A stretch of DNA of 64,000 nt from Achromobacter pestifer (lineage in GTDB: Bacteria > Pseudomonadota > Gammaproteobacteria > Burkholderiales > Burkholderiaceae_B): the NCBI RefSeq assembly GCF_013267355.1, contig NZ_CP053985.1:1364001-1428000 (forward strand). The letters run 5' to 3'. The notes below the pieces were generated by a model. The model made no database searches, was not told the DNA's origin, and saw only the letters and a list, made by a program, of their open reading frames with translations. The position numbers and the translations under genes were made by a program. Shown one piece after another: positions 20,632 to 31,885 of this stretch. Positions within the stretch are counted from its first letter, which is position 1. Every line of letters starts with the position of its first letter.

Positions 20632-22086
20632 ATGTACGACACCCTCATAGGCAATGTGCTGGTCCTGGACGGCACCGGCGAACCCGCCTACCGCGCCAGC
20701 GTGGCGCTGGCCGACGGCCGCATCGCCGCCATCGGCGACCTGCCCGGCGCGGCGGCGCGCCAGATCATCGATGGCACCCGCCTGGCGCTGGCCCCCGGTT
20801 TCATCGACGTGCACACCCATGACGACACCAATGTCATCCGCACGCCGGACATGCTGCCCAAGCTGTCCCAAGGCGTGACTACCGTGGTGGTGGGCAATTG
20901 CGGCATCAGCGCCTCGCCCGTGGCCCTGCGCGGCGAACCGCCGGACCCGATGAACCTGCTGGGCGCCCGCGCCGACTTCAGCTATCCCACCTTCGCCGAC
21001 TACACCCGCGCCATCGAGGCCGCGCGGCCTGCCGTGAACGTGGCCGCGCTGGTCGGCCATACCGCCTTGCGCAGCAACCACATGGACCGGCTGGACCGCG
21101 CCGCCACGCGCGACGAGGTCCTGGCGATGCGCGAGCAGCTGCGCGACGCGCTGGCCCATGGCGCCGTCGGCCTGAGCACCGGGCTGGCCTATGCCTCCGC
21201 CTTCGACGCCGACACCGAAGAGGTCAAGCTGTTGGCCGAGGCCCTGGACGAGTTCGGCGCGCTCTACACCACCCATCTGCGCTCGGAATTCGCCGCCATC
21301 CTGGACGCCATGCAGGAAGCCTTCGACATCGCCCGGCACGCCCGCGTGCCGGTGGTGGTGTCGCACCTGAAGTGCGCCGGCGCCGGCAACTGGGGCCGCA
21401 CGAAGGAAGTCCTGGCCACGCTGGAAACCGCCGGCCGCCTGCAGCACGTGGGCTGCGACTGCTATCCCTATTCGGCCAGCTCGTCGACGCTGGACCTGAA
21501 GCAGGTCACGGACGAATTCGACATCGACATCACCTGGTCCGTGCCGCATCCGGAGCAGGCCCGCCGCAAGCTGGCCGACATCGCCGCCGACTGGGGCCTG
21601 AGCTTGCTGGAAACGGCCGCGCGCCTGCAGCCGGCCGGCGCCGTCTACCACAACATGCACGAAGACGACGTGCGCCGCGTGCTGTCGCACCGGCTCACCA
21701 TGGTGGGCTCCGACGGCCTGCCCAACGATCCCATGCCGCACCCGCGGCTCTGGGGCGCGTTCCCGCGCGTGCTGGGGCACTACAGCCGCGACGTGGGGCT
21801 GTTCCCGCTGGCCGAGGCCGTGCACAAGATGACGGGCCTGTCCGCCGCCCGCTTCGGCCTGGCCGAGCGCGGCCTGGTGCGCGAGGGCTACCACGCGGAC
21901 CTGGTGCTGTTCGACCCCGCCACGGTCATCGACCGCGCCACCTTCGCCGAGCCGGTGCAGACCGCGGCCGGCATCGAGGCGGTCTGGGTCAATGGCGCCC
22001 TGTCCTACCGCCAGGGCGAGGCCACCGGCGACCGCGCCGGCCGCTGGCTGCCGCGCAGCGGCGACCTGCGCAAGAACTTCCAATAG
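20632..22086 (+). CDS. N-acyl-D-amino-acid deacylase (D-aminoacylase)
   Basis: 484 aa, standard length. Zinc hydrolase of the amidohydrolase superfamily that releases D-amino acids from N-acyl derivatives. Metal and catalytic residues: His61 and His63 (DVHTHDD), Cys90 (VVVGNCGIS), His215 (TTHLRSE), His245 (VSHLKCAG) and catalytic Asp361 (VGSDGLP). The Cys in place of a carboxylated Lys is diagnostic of D-aminoacylases. The product D-amino acid would feed the dehydratase encoded first in the run. It starts 13 bp after the regulator gene. Confidence 0.93.
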   Translation: MYDTLIGNVLVLDGTGEPAYRASVALADGRIAAIGDLPGAAARQIIDGTRLALAPGFIDVHTHDDTNVIRTPDMLPKLSQGVTTVVVGNCGISASPVALRGEPPDPMNLLGARADFSYPTFADYTRAIEAARPAVNVAALVGHTALRSNHMDRLDRAATRDEVLAMREQLRDALAHGAVGLSTGLAYASAFDADTEEVKLLAEALDEFGALYTTHLRSEFAAILDAMQEAFDIARHARVPVVVSHLKCAGAGNWGRTKEVLATLETAGRLQHVGCDCYPYSASSSTLDLKQVTDEFDIDITWSVPHPEQARRKLADIAADWGLSLLETAARLQPAGAVYHNMHEDDVRRVLSHRLTMVGSDGLPNDPMPHPRLWGAFPRVLGHYSRDVGLFPLAEAVHKMTGLSAARFGLAERGLVREGYHADLVLFDPATVIDRATFAEPVQTAAGIEAVWVNGALSYRQGEATGDRAGRWLPRSGDLRKNFQ

Positions 22087-22127
22087 GCGCCCGACGCCAG
22101 ACAGACCCTCATTTCAAGGAGAGAACC

Positions 22128-22565
22128 ATGAGCACTGCCCCCACCGCCGACAACAACGGCATCACCCGCTACGGCGTCGCCGGCGGCACCGGCCAGGGCG
22201 GCTCGCACATGCCCTTCTCGCGCGCGGTCGCGGCCGACGGCTGGCTGCACGTGTCCGGCCAGGTGCCGATGGAAAACGGCGAAGTCGTCGAAGGCGGCAT
22301 CGTGACCCAGTCGCACAAGGCCATCCAGCAGGTGCTGGCCATCCTGAAGGAAGCCGGCTACGGCCCCGAGCACGTCGTGCGCTGCGGCGTATGGCTGGAC
22401 GACGCGCGTGACTTCGCGTCGTTCAACAAGGTGTTCAAGGAATACTTCGGCGAGAATCCGCCGGCCCGGGCCTGCGTGCAGTCGTCGCTGGTGGTGGATG
22501 CAAAAGTCGAGGTCGACTGCATCGCGTATAAACGCCCCCACGCCGCGCCCGCTAAGGCGGGCTAG
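22128..22565 (+). CDS. RidA family protein (enamine/imine deaminase)
   Basis: 145 aa. RidA-type proteins hydrolyse reactive 2-aminoacrylate and related imines released by PLP dehydratases. Visible traits: SRAVAADGWLHVSGQVP, the helix QVLAILKEAGYGPEHVVR, and PPARACVQSSLVVDAKVEVDCIA, where the Arg is the conserved carboxylate-binding residue. The N-terminus MSTAPTADNNGITRYGVAGG is longer than in E. coli RidA. The start at 22128 has AAGGAGAG upstream. As the last gene of an operon that begins with a PLP dehydratase, it fits as the detoxifying step. Confidence 0.92.
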   Translation: MSTAPTADNNGITRYGVAGGTGQGGSHMPFSRAVAADGWLHVSGQVPMENGEVVEGGIVTQSHKAIQQVLAILKEAGYGPEHVVRCGVWLDDARDFASFNKVFKEYFGENPPARACVQSSLVVDAKVEVDCIAYKRPHAAPAKAG

Positions 22566-22617
22566 CTGCCCCCCGAGGGGGCGCTTTCCCCTTGGGGCGG
22601 CCCGGCGGGGAAAGGCC
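22566..22617. repeat. GC-rich hairpin element (REP-like)
   Basis: After the RidA stop: GCCCCC-CGA-GGGGGC, then CCCC-TT-GGGG, then a CCCGGCGGGG stretch. These are nested short palindromes resembling the dispersed intergenic elements of Burkholderiales genomes. I saw one copy in this window, so its repeat status is inference. Confidence 0.4.
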
Positions 22618-22633
22618 TCCCGATGCAGAGCTG

Positions 22634-22670
22634 CCCCCCAAAAAAAGCCCGGCGTTGCCGGGCTTTTTTC
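22634..22670. terminator. Bidirectional terminator between RidA gene and lolA
   Basis: AAGCCCGGC-GTT-GCCGGGCTT hairpin flanked by a run of A on the left and six T on the right, so it can stop transcripts from both converging genes. Confidence 0.88.
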
Positions 22671-22671
22671 A

Positions 22672-23295
22672 TCACATCTTCACTACATCCACGCCCTTGG
22701 GCGCGACGAACTGAAATTCCTTGGCCGGCAGCTGCGGGTTGGCGGCGATGCCAGACAGGTCCACCCTGGTGGTCTGGCCGAACGAATCCAGCAACTCCAC
22801 GCGCACCGGCAGGTTGTCCTTCATGCCGATGTCAACGCGCGAAAAGCCCGCATCGGCGGTGCGCGGCTTGGCGCGCAGCCAGTCGATCCCGTCCTTGGCC
22901 GGCAAGGCCGAAACATCGAACGACTGCTCCAGCGAACCCGAGCCGAACAGGATGGCCGCCGGCGAGGTTCCGATGGCGGCATCGACCTTGCGTTCGGTCA
23001 CCTGGGCCAGGTCCGGATCGAACTGGAATACCTGGCGGCCGTCCGAGATCACCAGTTGCTCATAGGGCTTCTGCACTGCCCACTTGAACTTGCCGGGGCG
23101 CTGGAACGAAAACACGCCAGTCTGGGCGGGCTGCGTGCGGCCCTGGTTGTTGACCGTGTACTGCGAGAACGAGCCGGTGGCCGAGGTCACCGTGGCCACG
23201 AAGGCGCGCAGTTGCTCCTGCGCGCTGGCGGCGAACGCCATGGCGGGCGCCAGGCTCAGGGCCGCGACGGCGGCCAGGCAACGGAACATCTTCAT
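22672..23295 (-). CDS. lolA: Outer-membrane lipoprotein carrier protein LolA
   Basis: 207 aa. Periplasmic chaperone carrying lipoproteins from LolCDE to LolB. Signal peptide [22 protein letters not shown]; mature protein begins [35 protein letters not shown] and [16 protein letters not shown] are LolA signatures. The ATG at 23295 shares its A with the ftsK stop (TGATG) and has AGGAAG just upstream inside ftsK, so translation is coupled to ftsK. Confidence 0.95.
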   Translation of the reverse strand: MKMFRCLAAVAALSLAPAMAFAASAQEQLRAFVATVTSATGSFSQYTVNNQGRTQPAQTGVFSFQRPGKFKWAVQKPYEQLVISDGRQVFQFDPDLAQVTERKVDAAIGTSPAAILFGSGSLEQSFDVSALPAKDGIDWLRAKPRTADAGFSRVDIGMKDNLPVRVELLDSFGQTTRVDLSGIAANPQLPAKEFQFVAPKGVDVVKM

Positions 23296-25688
23296 CAAGC
23301 TTCCTCTCGGGCGGCGGCGGCTGCGGGAACGAGGATCTCGCGGTTGCCATTGGATTGCATCGCCGACACCATACCCGATTGCTCCATCTGCTCCAGTAAC
23401 CGGGCAGCACGGTTGTAACCAATGCGCAGGTGGCGCTGCACCAGCGAAATGGACGCGCGGCGGTGCTTGAGCACCACTTCGCAAGCCTGGTCGTACATCG
23501 GATCCGATTCGGCGTCGCCGCCGATGCCCGTGACGCTGCTGGCGCCTTCGCCCGCGTCGCCGTCCAGGCCGCCTTCCAGCAGGCCTTCGATGTAATTCGG
23601 TTCGCCCTGCGCCTTGAGGCTTTCCACCACGCGGTGCACTTCGTCATCGCTGCAGAACGCCCCGTGCACACGCACCGGCAAGCCGGTGCCCGGCGGCATG
23701 TAGAGCATGTCGCCCTGGCCCAGCAGGGTTTCGGCGCCCATCTGGTCAAGAATGGTGCGGGAGTCGATCTTGGACGACACCTGGAACGCGATGCGCGTCG
23801 GGATGTTGGCCTTGATCAGGCCCGTGATCACGTCCACGCTGGGACGCTGCGTGGCCAGAATCAGGTGGATGCCGGCGGCGCGCGCCTTCTGCGCCAGGCG
23901 GGCGATCAGCTCTTCGATCTTCTTGCCCACCACCATCATCAGGTCGGCCAGCTCGTCGATGACCACCACGATGGTGGGCAGCGGCGACAGGGGTTCCGGC
24001 GCGTCCGGGGTCAGCGAGAACGGATTCGGGATGGGTTCCTCGCGCTTGATCGCGTCGCGGATCTTGGTGTTGTAGCCCGCCAGGTTGCGCACGCCCATCT
24101 TGCTCATCAGGCGGTAGCGCTTTTCCATTTCGCCCACGCACCAGTTCAGCGCGTTGGAGGCGTGGCGCATGTCGGTGACCACCGGCGCCAGCAGGTGCGG
24201 GATGCCTTCGTAGACGCTCATTTCGAGCATCTTCGGGTCGATCAGGATCAGCCGGGTGTGGGACGCGTCCGCCTTGTACAGCAGCGACAGGATCATGGCG
24301 TTGATCCCTACCGACTTGCCCGAACCGGTCGTGCCCGCCACCAGCAGGTGAGGCATCTTGGCCAGGTCGGCCACCACTGGATTGCCGGCGATGTCCTTGC
24401 CCAGCGCCATGGTGACGACGGAATGGCTGGCGTGATAGGTCTGCGAACCCAGGATCTCGGACAGACGCACCATCTGGCGGCGCGGGTTGGGCAGTTCCAG
24501 GCCCATCAGGTTCTTGCCCGGAATGGTTTCCACCACCCGGATGCTGACCAGGCTCAGCGCGCGCGCCAGGTCCTTGGCCAGGTTGACGATCTGGCTGCCC
24601 TTCACGCCCGTGGCGGGCTCGATTTCGTAGCGCGTGATGACCGGGCCGGCCTGCGCCGCCACCACGGTGACCGACACGCCGAAGTCGGCCAGCTTCTTTT
24701 CGATCAGGCGCGAGGTGAATTCAATGGTTTCGGCCGACACCGTTTCCTGGTTGGCCAGGGGCGGATCCAGCAGGCTGAGCGCCGGCAGATCGCCTTCGGC
24801 GCCGCCCGAGGGCGCGAAGAACAGCGATTGCTGCTTTTCCTTTTCGACCCGTTCGGACTTGGGCACCACGGTGATCGCGGGTTCGATCCGCACCGGTTGC
24901 TCGTGGACCAGCTTTTCCTGCTTGGCCACGACCTGTTCGGTGCGCACGGCCTTGGCGACCTCGCCGACCTTGCGGTCTTCGCGGGCGGCATAGGAATCGC
25001 GCACACGGCGCACCAGGCCTTCCAGCCAGGAGCCTACGCGTTCGGCGATGGCCAGCCACGAGAACGAGAAGAACAGGCTCAGGCCGATGGCCAGCATGAC
25101 CAGGAAGGCCAGCGTGCTGCCGGTGAAGCCGATGCTGCGGCCGATCAGGTCGGCCAGCGTCTGGCCGATCACGCCGCCGGCGCCGCTGGTGTTCTCCGAG
25201 GCGCCGGGCAAATGCGTGCCGCGGCTGGCCAGGCGCAGCGCTTCCATGCCCAGCGAGCCGACCAGCAACAGGAAGAAACCGATGCCCTCTTCCCAGTGGA
25301 CGCGGGGCAACACTTCCGGCTGCTTACTATTGGTAACGCGAAGATGGCTGGCCAGGCGGCGGTAACCCGCGCGCACCCGGTGCAGCAGCAGGATCACCCA
25401 CCACCAGGCGGAAAAACCGAACAGATAGAGCAGGATATCCGCCAGATAGGCGCCCAGGGTCCCGCCCTTGTTGTGGATGGCGCCGGCGGGGACGGAATGC
25501 GACCAGCCCGGGTCGGCGGCGTTCCAGGTGGCCAGCACCAGCGTCAGCCAGGCCGCCAGGGCGGCGAAGAGGATCCAACGGGCTTCACGCAGCAGCGCGG
25601 AAAGGCGCGTCTGCAGGGGGGAAGGCCCGTTACGGGTGTTGCGCGAGGCGCGCGGAGAAGCAGTCGAGATACGCGGCATGCGGCTCAT
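23295..25688 (-). CDS. ftsK: DNA translocase FtsK
   Basis: 797 aa. Septum-bound motor that pumps DNA toward dif and activates XerCD. An N-terminal membrane domain with four helices (about 38-56, 80-102, 136-152, 188-212) is followed by a short charged linker (about 230-300), much shorter than in E. coli. The alpha/beta motor has Walker [10 protein letters not shown] at 451-459 and Walker [13 protein letters not shown]. The C-terminal gamma winged helix ([22 protein letters not shown]) recognises KOPS. Located between trxB (divergent, 33 bp) and lolA. Confidence 0.97.
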   Translation of the reverse strand: MSRMPRISTASPRASRNTRNGPSPLQTRLSALLREARWILFAALAAWLTLVLATWNAADPGWSHSVPAGAIHNKGGTLGAYLADILLYLFGFSAWWWVILLLHRVRAGYRRLASHLRVTNSKQPEVLPRVHWEEGIGFFLLLVGSLGMEALRLASRGTHLPGASENTSGAGGVIGQTLADLIGRSIGFTGSTLAFLVMLAIGLSLFFSFSWLAIAERVGSWLEGLVRRVRDSYAAREDRKVGEVAKAVRTEQVVAKQEKLVHEQPVRIEPAITVVPKSERVEKEKQQSLFFAPSGGAEGDLPALSLLDPPLANQETVSAETIEFTSRLIEKKLADFGVSVTVVAAQAGPVITRYEIEPATGVKGSQIVNLAKDLARALSLVSIRVVETIPGKNLMGLELPNPRRQMVRLSEILGSQTYHASHSVVTMALGKDIAGNPVVADLAKMPHLLVAGTTGSGKSVGINAMILSLLYKADASHTRLILIDPKMLEMSVYEGIPHLLAPVVTDMRHASNALNWCVGEMEKRYRLMSKMGVRNLAGYNTKIRDAIKREEPIPNPFSLTPDAPEPLSPLPTIVVVIDELADLMMVVGKKIEELIARLAQKARAAGIHLILATQRPSVDVITGLIKANIPTRIAFQVSSKIDSRTILDQMGAETLLGQGDMLYMPPGTGLPVRVHGAFCSDDEVHRVVESLKAQGEPNYIEGLLEGGLDGDAGEGASSVTGIGGDAESDPMYDQACEVVLKHRRASISLVQRHLRIGYNRAARLLEQMEQSGMVSAMQSNGNREILVPAAAAAREEA

Positions 25689-25709
25689 TATAATTGGGCG
25701 TTAACCTAA

Positions 25710-27332
<1,623 letters not shown>

Positions 27333-27336
<4 letters not shown>

Positions 27337-27662
27337 AGTGGCTCTACCTGGGCGTGGCCATCATCGCCGAGATCTTCGCGACCAGCGCGCTCAAGGGATC
27401 CGAAGGCTTCACCCGCCTGACGCCATCCATCATCACGGTGGTCGGCTACCTGATCTCGTTCTACTTCCTGTCGCTGACGCTGCGCGAGATCCCCGTGGGC
27501 ATCGCCTACGCCATCTGGTCCGGCGTGGGCATCGTGCTGATCTCCATCGTGGGCGCGGTGCTGTTCAAGCAGCACCTGGACACGCCCGCTCTCATCGGCA
27601 TCGGCCTCATCATCGCCGGCGTGGTGGTGATGAACGTCTTCTCGAAGTCCGTTTCCCATTGA
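27333..27662 (+). CDS. Small multidrug resistance transporter (EmrE type)
   Basis: 109 aa, four membrane helices. Proton-coupled exporter of quaternary ammonium and other lipophilic cations. The essential membrane Glu is in the first helix ([14 protein letters not shown], residue 13). [30 protein letters not shown] is the EmrE-like core, with the Trp of the substrate pocket. The start overlaps the Smr stop as ATGA; AAGGA is upstream. The next gene starts at its stop codon. Confidence 0.93.
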
Positions 27663-28306
27663 CGCCCCGCGGCGGGTCGACAGCGAGTTCCTGGATCCGC
27701 CGCTGGCTGGCGGCCTGGCTGTGCCTGGGCTGTCTGGGCCTCCTGCTGGCCGGCAATGCCCTGGCCCAGGAGTTCAACCGCGCGGCTGAGCTCGCGCGTT
27801 ACCGGACCTGGCTGAGCGCTTTCAAGCAGGACCTGGACCAGTTGTCCGCTACGCCCGGCCCCTTGTCGGAGGCCCAGCTGGACGCGATGTTCGCCCGCAC
27901 GGTGGTGCCCGGCACGCGCGGTGCAGGATTCATCCGCCAAGCGTTCACGCAGCGCGGCGGTGAAGAGACCTACTTTCCCAAACCCGGCCCACGCGCCGTG
28001 TTCATGGCCGTGCTGGACAGCGCCATCCCCGCCGGCCAGGGCGGCCTGTATCCGGAAACGGACGCGGCCCTGAACGTCGCCGACCTGACCGTCTGGTACC
28101 TGCATGTGGATGTGGGCGACATGACCAATACCTACCTGCTGTCGGGCGAGCACTTCACGCCCTACAGGCTGCCGCCTCCCGGCAAACTGGAGCGCAACGC
28201 CTATCCCTTCCTGCTGATGGACACCCGCAACAGCGCCTTGCGCCTGGGTGGCGTCGGCAGCGAGCTCTGGGGGCTGATCGCCTACCTGCACAATGCCGCG
28301 CTTTGA
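27659..28306 (+). CDS. Exported protein of unknown function (215 aa)
   Basis: Not recognised. The best start is a TTG at 27659 overlapping the EmrE-type stop as TTGA. No ATG or GTG precedes the signal peptide, which has [21 protein letters not shown] (a longer h-region) with likely cleavage before QEFNRAAE. The mature part is mostly soluble: helical [20 protein letters not shown], then [20 protein letters not shown] and [19 protein letters not shown]. No cysteines are seen in the mature part. It overlaps the next exported protein by 14 bp; the two are probably made and act together. Confidence 0.65.
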   Translation: MTPRGGSTASSWIRRWLAAWLCLGCLGLLLAGNALAQEFNRAAELARYRTWLSAFKQDLDQLSATPGPLSEAQLDAMFARTVVPGTRGAGFIRQAFTQRGGEETYFPKPGPRAVFMAVLDSAIPAGQGGLYPETDAALNVADLTVWYLHVDVGDMTNTYLLSGEHFTPYRLPPPGKLERNAYPFLLMDTRNSALRLGGVGSELWGLIAYLHNAAL

Positions 28307-29435
28307 ATCCGCGCGGCGCCTGCTTGCCCTGGCGGTGCTATCCACGGCGCCGGGGCTGGCCAGCGCCGTCTGCGAACCGCTAGCCGCGTCCGCGCAGCGC
28401 CACACCGGGGTGATGGACATCTCCCTGGACGACACCAATACCTTGCTGGCGCTGGACGGCTCGCGTATCCGGTCATGGCTGCCTGGCGTCGCCATCGACA
28501 CGGGCGGGCGTGCCTCCGCCACCATCTGGGCCGAACAGGTGGACTGGTCCGTCTACGCCGCCGCGCCGGACGCCCGCATCGGCGTCACCATGCTGCGCTG
28601 GGAAAGCGCTCCCGGCGGCCGCCAGCATTTGTGCGGCATCGCCCGCTACAGTGCCAGCACCGTCCACGAGGTCCGCGAATCAGGCAAGGCCGCGCTGCCC
28701 CCGCCAGACGCTGAAACGCGCTTCTACTATGACGCCAGCGGCCGCTTGACTGGCTACGAGGAACGCTCGCGCGCATGGGACGGTCGGCCCAACCGGCCAA
28801 CACGCTACTGTCTGCGCTACGACACCCACGGCTGGCTCGCCGAGCTTGGCGCCAACGATTGCGCCGTGGCCTCCCGGCCCATGGCCCGCTACGTGCATGA
28901 CGCCGCGGGCCGGCTGCTGCGCACCATTTCCTATCAAGACAAGTCCGGCAACGCGTTTGAAGTCGTGACGCGTGACGCCCAGGGCCGCAAGGCGCAACGC
29001 TACTTGCGCCAACGGCACGCATGGGCAGACGAGCCTCCCGTGCTGGGACCGCCCTACCGCGCAAGCCCGGACCCCTACGCCACTCTGGTGCTGCCCGGCC
29101 CCGCTTGGGAACCGCCCGCGCTGGACTCGTACAACTACGACTGGGCCATCGTGCAACCCAAGAAGACGGCCGAGGGGCTTGCCAGCATCTATGCCGCCAA
29201 GCGCGATCCCTCGCAGATATTGGCGCAAGGCAACAGTGGCGACCAGCGACAATTCATCATGACTGCCGCGCAACGCAAGCGAATCTGGGAGGCCGCCGGC
29301 CAGACGCCGGGCGGCGTGCAATGGCTATGGGCGCCCGGCCAGACCTATACCTTGCTGCAAGCCATGCCCGCAGCGGCATGGGCTTCCTGTATCAACCCGG
29401 AAAACCGGAACGCCGACGCCTGCGGAACGCCTTAG
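28293..29435 (+). CDS. Exported protein with YD/RHS-like repeats (380 aa)
   Basis: Signal peptide [20 protein letters not shown] with cleavage near ASA-VCEP. The centre (about 140-235) has degenerate YD-type strands: TRFYYDASGRLTGYEERS, RYCLRYDTHGWLAELG, ARYVHDAAGRLLRTISYQD and VTRDAQGRKAQRYL. This pattern of Tyr-Asp...Gly-Arg-Leu repeats is the unit of RHS proteins, but there is no toxin domain and no RHS core end motif. The C-terminal third (KRDPSQILAQGNSGDQRQF...) is unrecognised. Probably periplasmic. The stop overlaps the convergent symporter stop. Family assignment is by pattern only. Confidence 0.65.
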   Translation: MPRFESARRLLALAVLSTAPGLASAVCEPLAASAQRHTGVMDISLDDTNTLLALDGSRIRSWLPGVAIDTGGRASATIWAEQVDWSVYAAAPDARIGVTMLRWESAPGGRQHLCGIARYSASTVHEVRESGKAALPPPDAETRFYYDASGRLTGYEERSRAWDGRPNRPTRYCLRYDTHGWLAELGANDCAVASRPMARYVHDAAGRLLRTISYQDKSGNAFEVVTRDAQGRKAQRYLRQRHAWADEPPVLGPPYRASPDPYATLVLPGPAWEPPALDSYNYDWAIVQPKKTAEGLASIYAAKRDPSQILAQGNSGDQRQFIMTAAQRKRIWEAAGQTPGGVQWLWAPGQTYTLLQAMPAAAWASCINPENRNADACGTP

Positions 29436-31522
29436 GCGCGCTCGCCCTGCGGTTTGGGCGCGCCCGGATGGCGCAAGTAGTCCACCAGCGCCAGCGTGGC
29501 ACGGTCGGGCGGCGGCGTCAGCAAGGACACCACGATGATCGTCAGGAAAGCCACCGGCGCGCCGAACACACCCGCCGCGATCGGCTGGATGCCCCACCAC
29601 AGATCCACCGGCTGCGTGCGCGAAATGCCCAACACCCATTCGCGCAGCCACGGATGCGTGTGCGTCATATAGGCGAACGTCACCGCCAGCCCCGCCGCCA
29701 TGCCCAAGGTCGCGCCCCACTTGTTGGCGCGGCGCCAGAACACGCCCATGACCAGCGCGGGGAAGAATGACGAGGCGGCGAACGAGAACGCGGCCGACAC
29801 CATGAACAGGATGTCCGCGGGCTTGCGCGCCGCCACCCAGGCGGCGCCGAAGGCCACCAGCAGCAGCAGGATCTTGGACACCATCACGCGGCGCGCGGCC
29901 GACATGCGCGGCGACACCATGCGATACCACATGTCGTGCGACAGGGAGTTGGACAGGGTCAGCAACAGGCCGTCGGCGGTGGACAGCGCCGCGGCCAGGC
30001 CGCCCGCCGCCACCAGGGCCGAAATCACGTAGGGCAAGCCGCCGATTTCCGGCATCGCCAGCACCACCACGTCGGCGCCCATGCTGATCTCGCTCAATTG
30101 CACGATGCCGTCGCGGTTGACGTCGGTCACGTCCAGCAGATTGCTGTCGACGGCGCTCCAGGCATGCACCCAGTTGGGCAGGCTGAGAAAGCTGGATCCC
30201 ACCACCTGGGTATAGACCTCGTACTTCACCAGCAGCGCCAGCGCCGGCGCCATGAAATACAGCAGCAGGATGAACAGCAGCGACCAGCACACCGATTTGC
30301 GCGCCTCGATGACCGAGGGCGTGGTGTATGAACGCATCAGGATGTGCGGCATGCCGGCGGTGCCCAGCATCAAGCAGAGCACCAGCGCCAGGAAGTTGAT
30401 GCGCATGTTGCGCTGCTCTTCCGGATCCTTGGACGGGAACGGTTCCGCATGCGGCGTGGCCGGCGCGGCCCGCGCCTCGAAGGTGGCCTTGGCCTGCGCC
30501 CATGCGATGCGCGCCTCTTCCACGCTGCCGGGGTAGCCGGCCAGTTCGCGCTCGGCCGAGCGGATCTCGACCATGGGGGCATCGTTGGCGTTCAACTGCG
30601 CCAGCCGGCTGCGCAGCTTGTCTTTTTCCAGCGTCCAGGATTCGGGCAATGCCGCCATCCGTCGGCCCATCTCGTTGGCGCGCTCCTGCCAAAGCCGGCG
30701 CACCTCGATTTCGGACGGGTCGTTCTGCAGGTAGACCTCTTTTTCGGTGACCTGCTGCAGCACCACGCCGGCCGACAGCTGCGGCACAGGCATGTTGGTG
30801 TGCTTGACGGACAGCCAGACCACCGGCACCAGATAGGCGATGACCAGGATGATGTACTGCCCCACCTGCGTCCAGGTGACCGCGCGCATGCCGCCCAGGA
30901 ACGAACAGACCAGCATGCCCCCGAGCGCCACGAAAATACCGAGTTCGAAGGAAATGCCGGTCATGCGCGTGGTGATGATGCCCACGCCATAGATCTGCGC
31001 CACCAGGTAGGTGAAGGAACAGAGAATCGCGCAGGCCACGCCCGCCATGCGCGGCATGTTGCCGCCATAGCGCGCGCCCATGAAGTCCGGAATGGTGTAT
31101 TGGCCGAAGCGCCGCAGGTAAGGCGCCAGCAGCATCGCCACCAGCACGTAGCCGCCGGTCCAGCCCATGATGTAGGCCAACCCGCCATAGCCCGTCAGGT
31201 AGAGCGTGCCCGCCACCCCGATGAAGGAGGCTACCGACATCCAGTCGGCAGCCGTGGCCATGCCGTTGTAGATCGCCGGCACCCGCCGGCCGGCCACGTA
31301 GTACTCGACCTGATCCGAGGTCCGGCAGACGATGCCGATGCCGGCGTACAGGCTGACCGTGACCAGCAGGAACACATAGCCGATCCAGTTGCGCGGCATG
31401 CCCAGGATCTCGGCCAGCGCCATCAACAGGATCATCAGCGCAAAGCCTGCCGTGTACAGCACATAGATGCGGCGCAGCCTGAGTCTGAATTGCTGGGGCG
31501 TGTCTCCGCTGAAAAACGGCAT
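29432..31522 (-). CDS. Sodium:solute symporter, large subunit (VC_2705-type)
   Basis: 696 aa, SSS family, about 13 membrane helices; takes up an organic anion or similar solute with sodium. Core traits: EYYVAGRRVPAIYNGMATAADWMS, GGYVLVAMLLAPYLRRFGQYTIPDFMGARYG, and LAAALSTADGLLLTLSNSLSHD. Two insertions are notable. One is a charged loop of about 125 residues (245-372), partly coiled coil. The other is an EF-hand loop at 467-478 (DVNRDGIVQLSE) with ligands at positions 1, 3, 5 and 12. The start overlaps the stop of the small subunit gene. The substrate is unknown. Confidence 0.9.
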   Translation of the reverse strand: MPFFSGDTPQQFRLRLRRIYVLYTAGFALMILLMALAEILGMPRNWIGYVFLLVTVSLYAGIGIVCRTSDQVEYYVAGRRVPAIYNGMATAADWMSVASFIGVAGTLYLTGYGGLAYIMGWTGGYVLVAMLLAPYLRRFGQYTIPDFMGARYGGNMPRMAGVACAILCSFTYLVAQIYGVGIITTRMTGISFELGIFVALGGMLVCSFLGGMRAVTWTQVGQYIILVIAYLVPVVWLSVKHTNMPVPQLSAGVVLQQVTEKEVYLQNDPSEIEVRRLWQERANEMGRRMAALPESWTLEKDKLRSRLAQLNANDAPMVEIRSAERELAGYPGSVEEARIAWAQAKATFEARAAPATPHAEPFPSKDPEEQRNMRINFLALVLCLMLGTAGMPHILMRSYTTPSVIEARKSVCWSLLFILLLYFMAPALALLVKYEVYTQVVGSSFLSLPNWVHAWSAVDSNLLDVTDVNRDGIVQLSEISMGADVVVLAMPEIGGLPYVISALVAAGGLAAALSTADGLLLTLSNSLSHDMWYRMVSPRMSAARRVMVSKILLLLVAFGAAWVAARKPADILFMVSAAFSFAASSFFPALVMGVFWRRANKWGATLGMAAGLAVTFAYMTHTHPWLREWVLGISRTQPVDLWWGIQPIAAGVFGAPVAFLTIIVVSLLTPPPDRATLALVDYLRHPGAPKPQGERA

Positions 31523-31800
31523 CAGCGGCGCCCTCCGGTGTCTTCGGAGCGCTCATCGGCGCGGTTCATGACCCGGGCATAGATGCCGATGATGATCAGG
31601 TAGGCCAGCGGCGCGCCATAGGCCGCCATCCAGAACGCGAACGGCCAGCCAATGAAGTCGAAGTTCAGGCTGCGGGCGAAAAAGGCGGGAATGAAAGTCA
31701 GCGCGGCCCAGACGACGAGCAACACCAGGATCAGCCGCAGGTTGCGGCGCCAATAGGGAGTCGTGGCTGGCTTCGAAGATGAAAGGCGCGATTCCGGCAT
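31522..31800 (-). CDS. Symporter small subunit (DUF4212)
   Basis: 92 aa with two membrane helices (LILVLLVVWAALTFIPAFFA and FAFWMAAYGAPLAYLIIIGIYA). The sequence YWRRNLRLILVLLVVWA followed by LNFDFIGWPFAFW is characteristic of the DUF4212 partner of VC_2705-type sodium symporters. The last codon overlaps the start of the large subunit by 1 bp. It is preceded by an unusually long, hairpin-rich leader region. Confidence 0.92.
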   Translation of the reverse strand: MPESRLSSSKPATTPYWRRNLRLILVLLVVWAALTFIPAFFARSLNFDFIGWPFAFWMAAYGAPLAYLIIIGIYARVMNRADERSEDTGGRR

Positions 31801-31848
31801 AGCTGGGATGAGCGGACCCTGTCTGATTATCGCGAAACGCGGCGCTTC

Positions 31849-31880
31849 AAAAGCCTTTGTACTTGAAATACTGGCTTTTT
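31849..31880 (+). terminator. Terminator-like hairpin in symporter leader region
   Basis: AAAAGCC and GGCTTTTT arms (7-bp outer stem) enclosing an inner GTA/TAC pairing. On the plus strand it ends in five T, and on the minus strand in TTTTG. No plus-strand gene lies upstream, so it either ends an unannotated transcript or acts as an attenuator in the minus-strand leader. Confidence 0.4.
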
Positions 31881-31885
31881 ATGCG

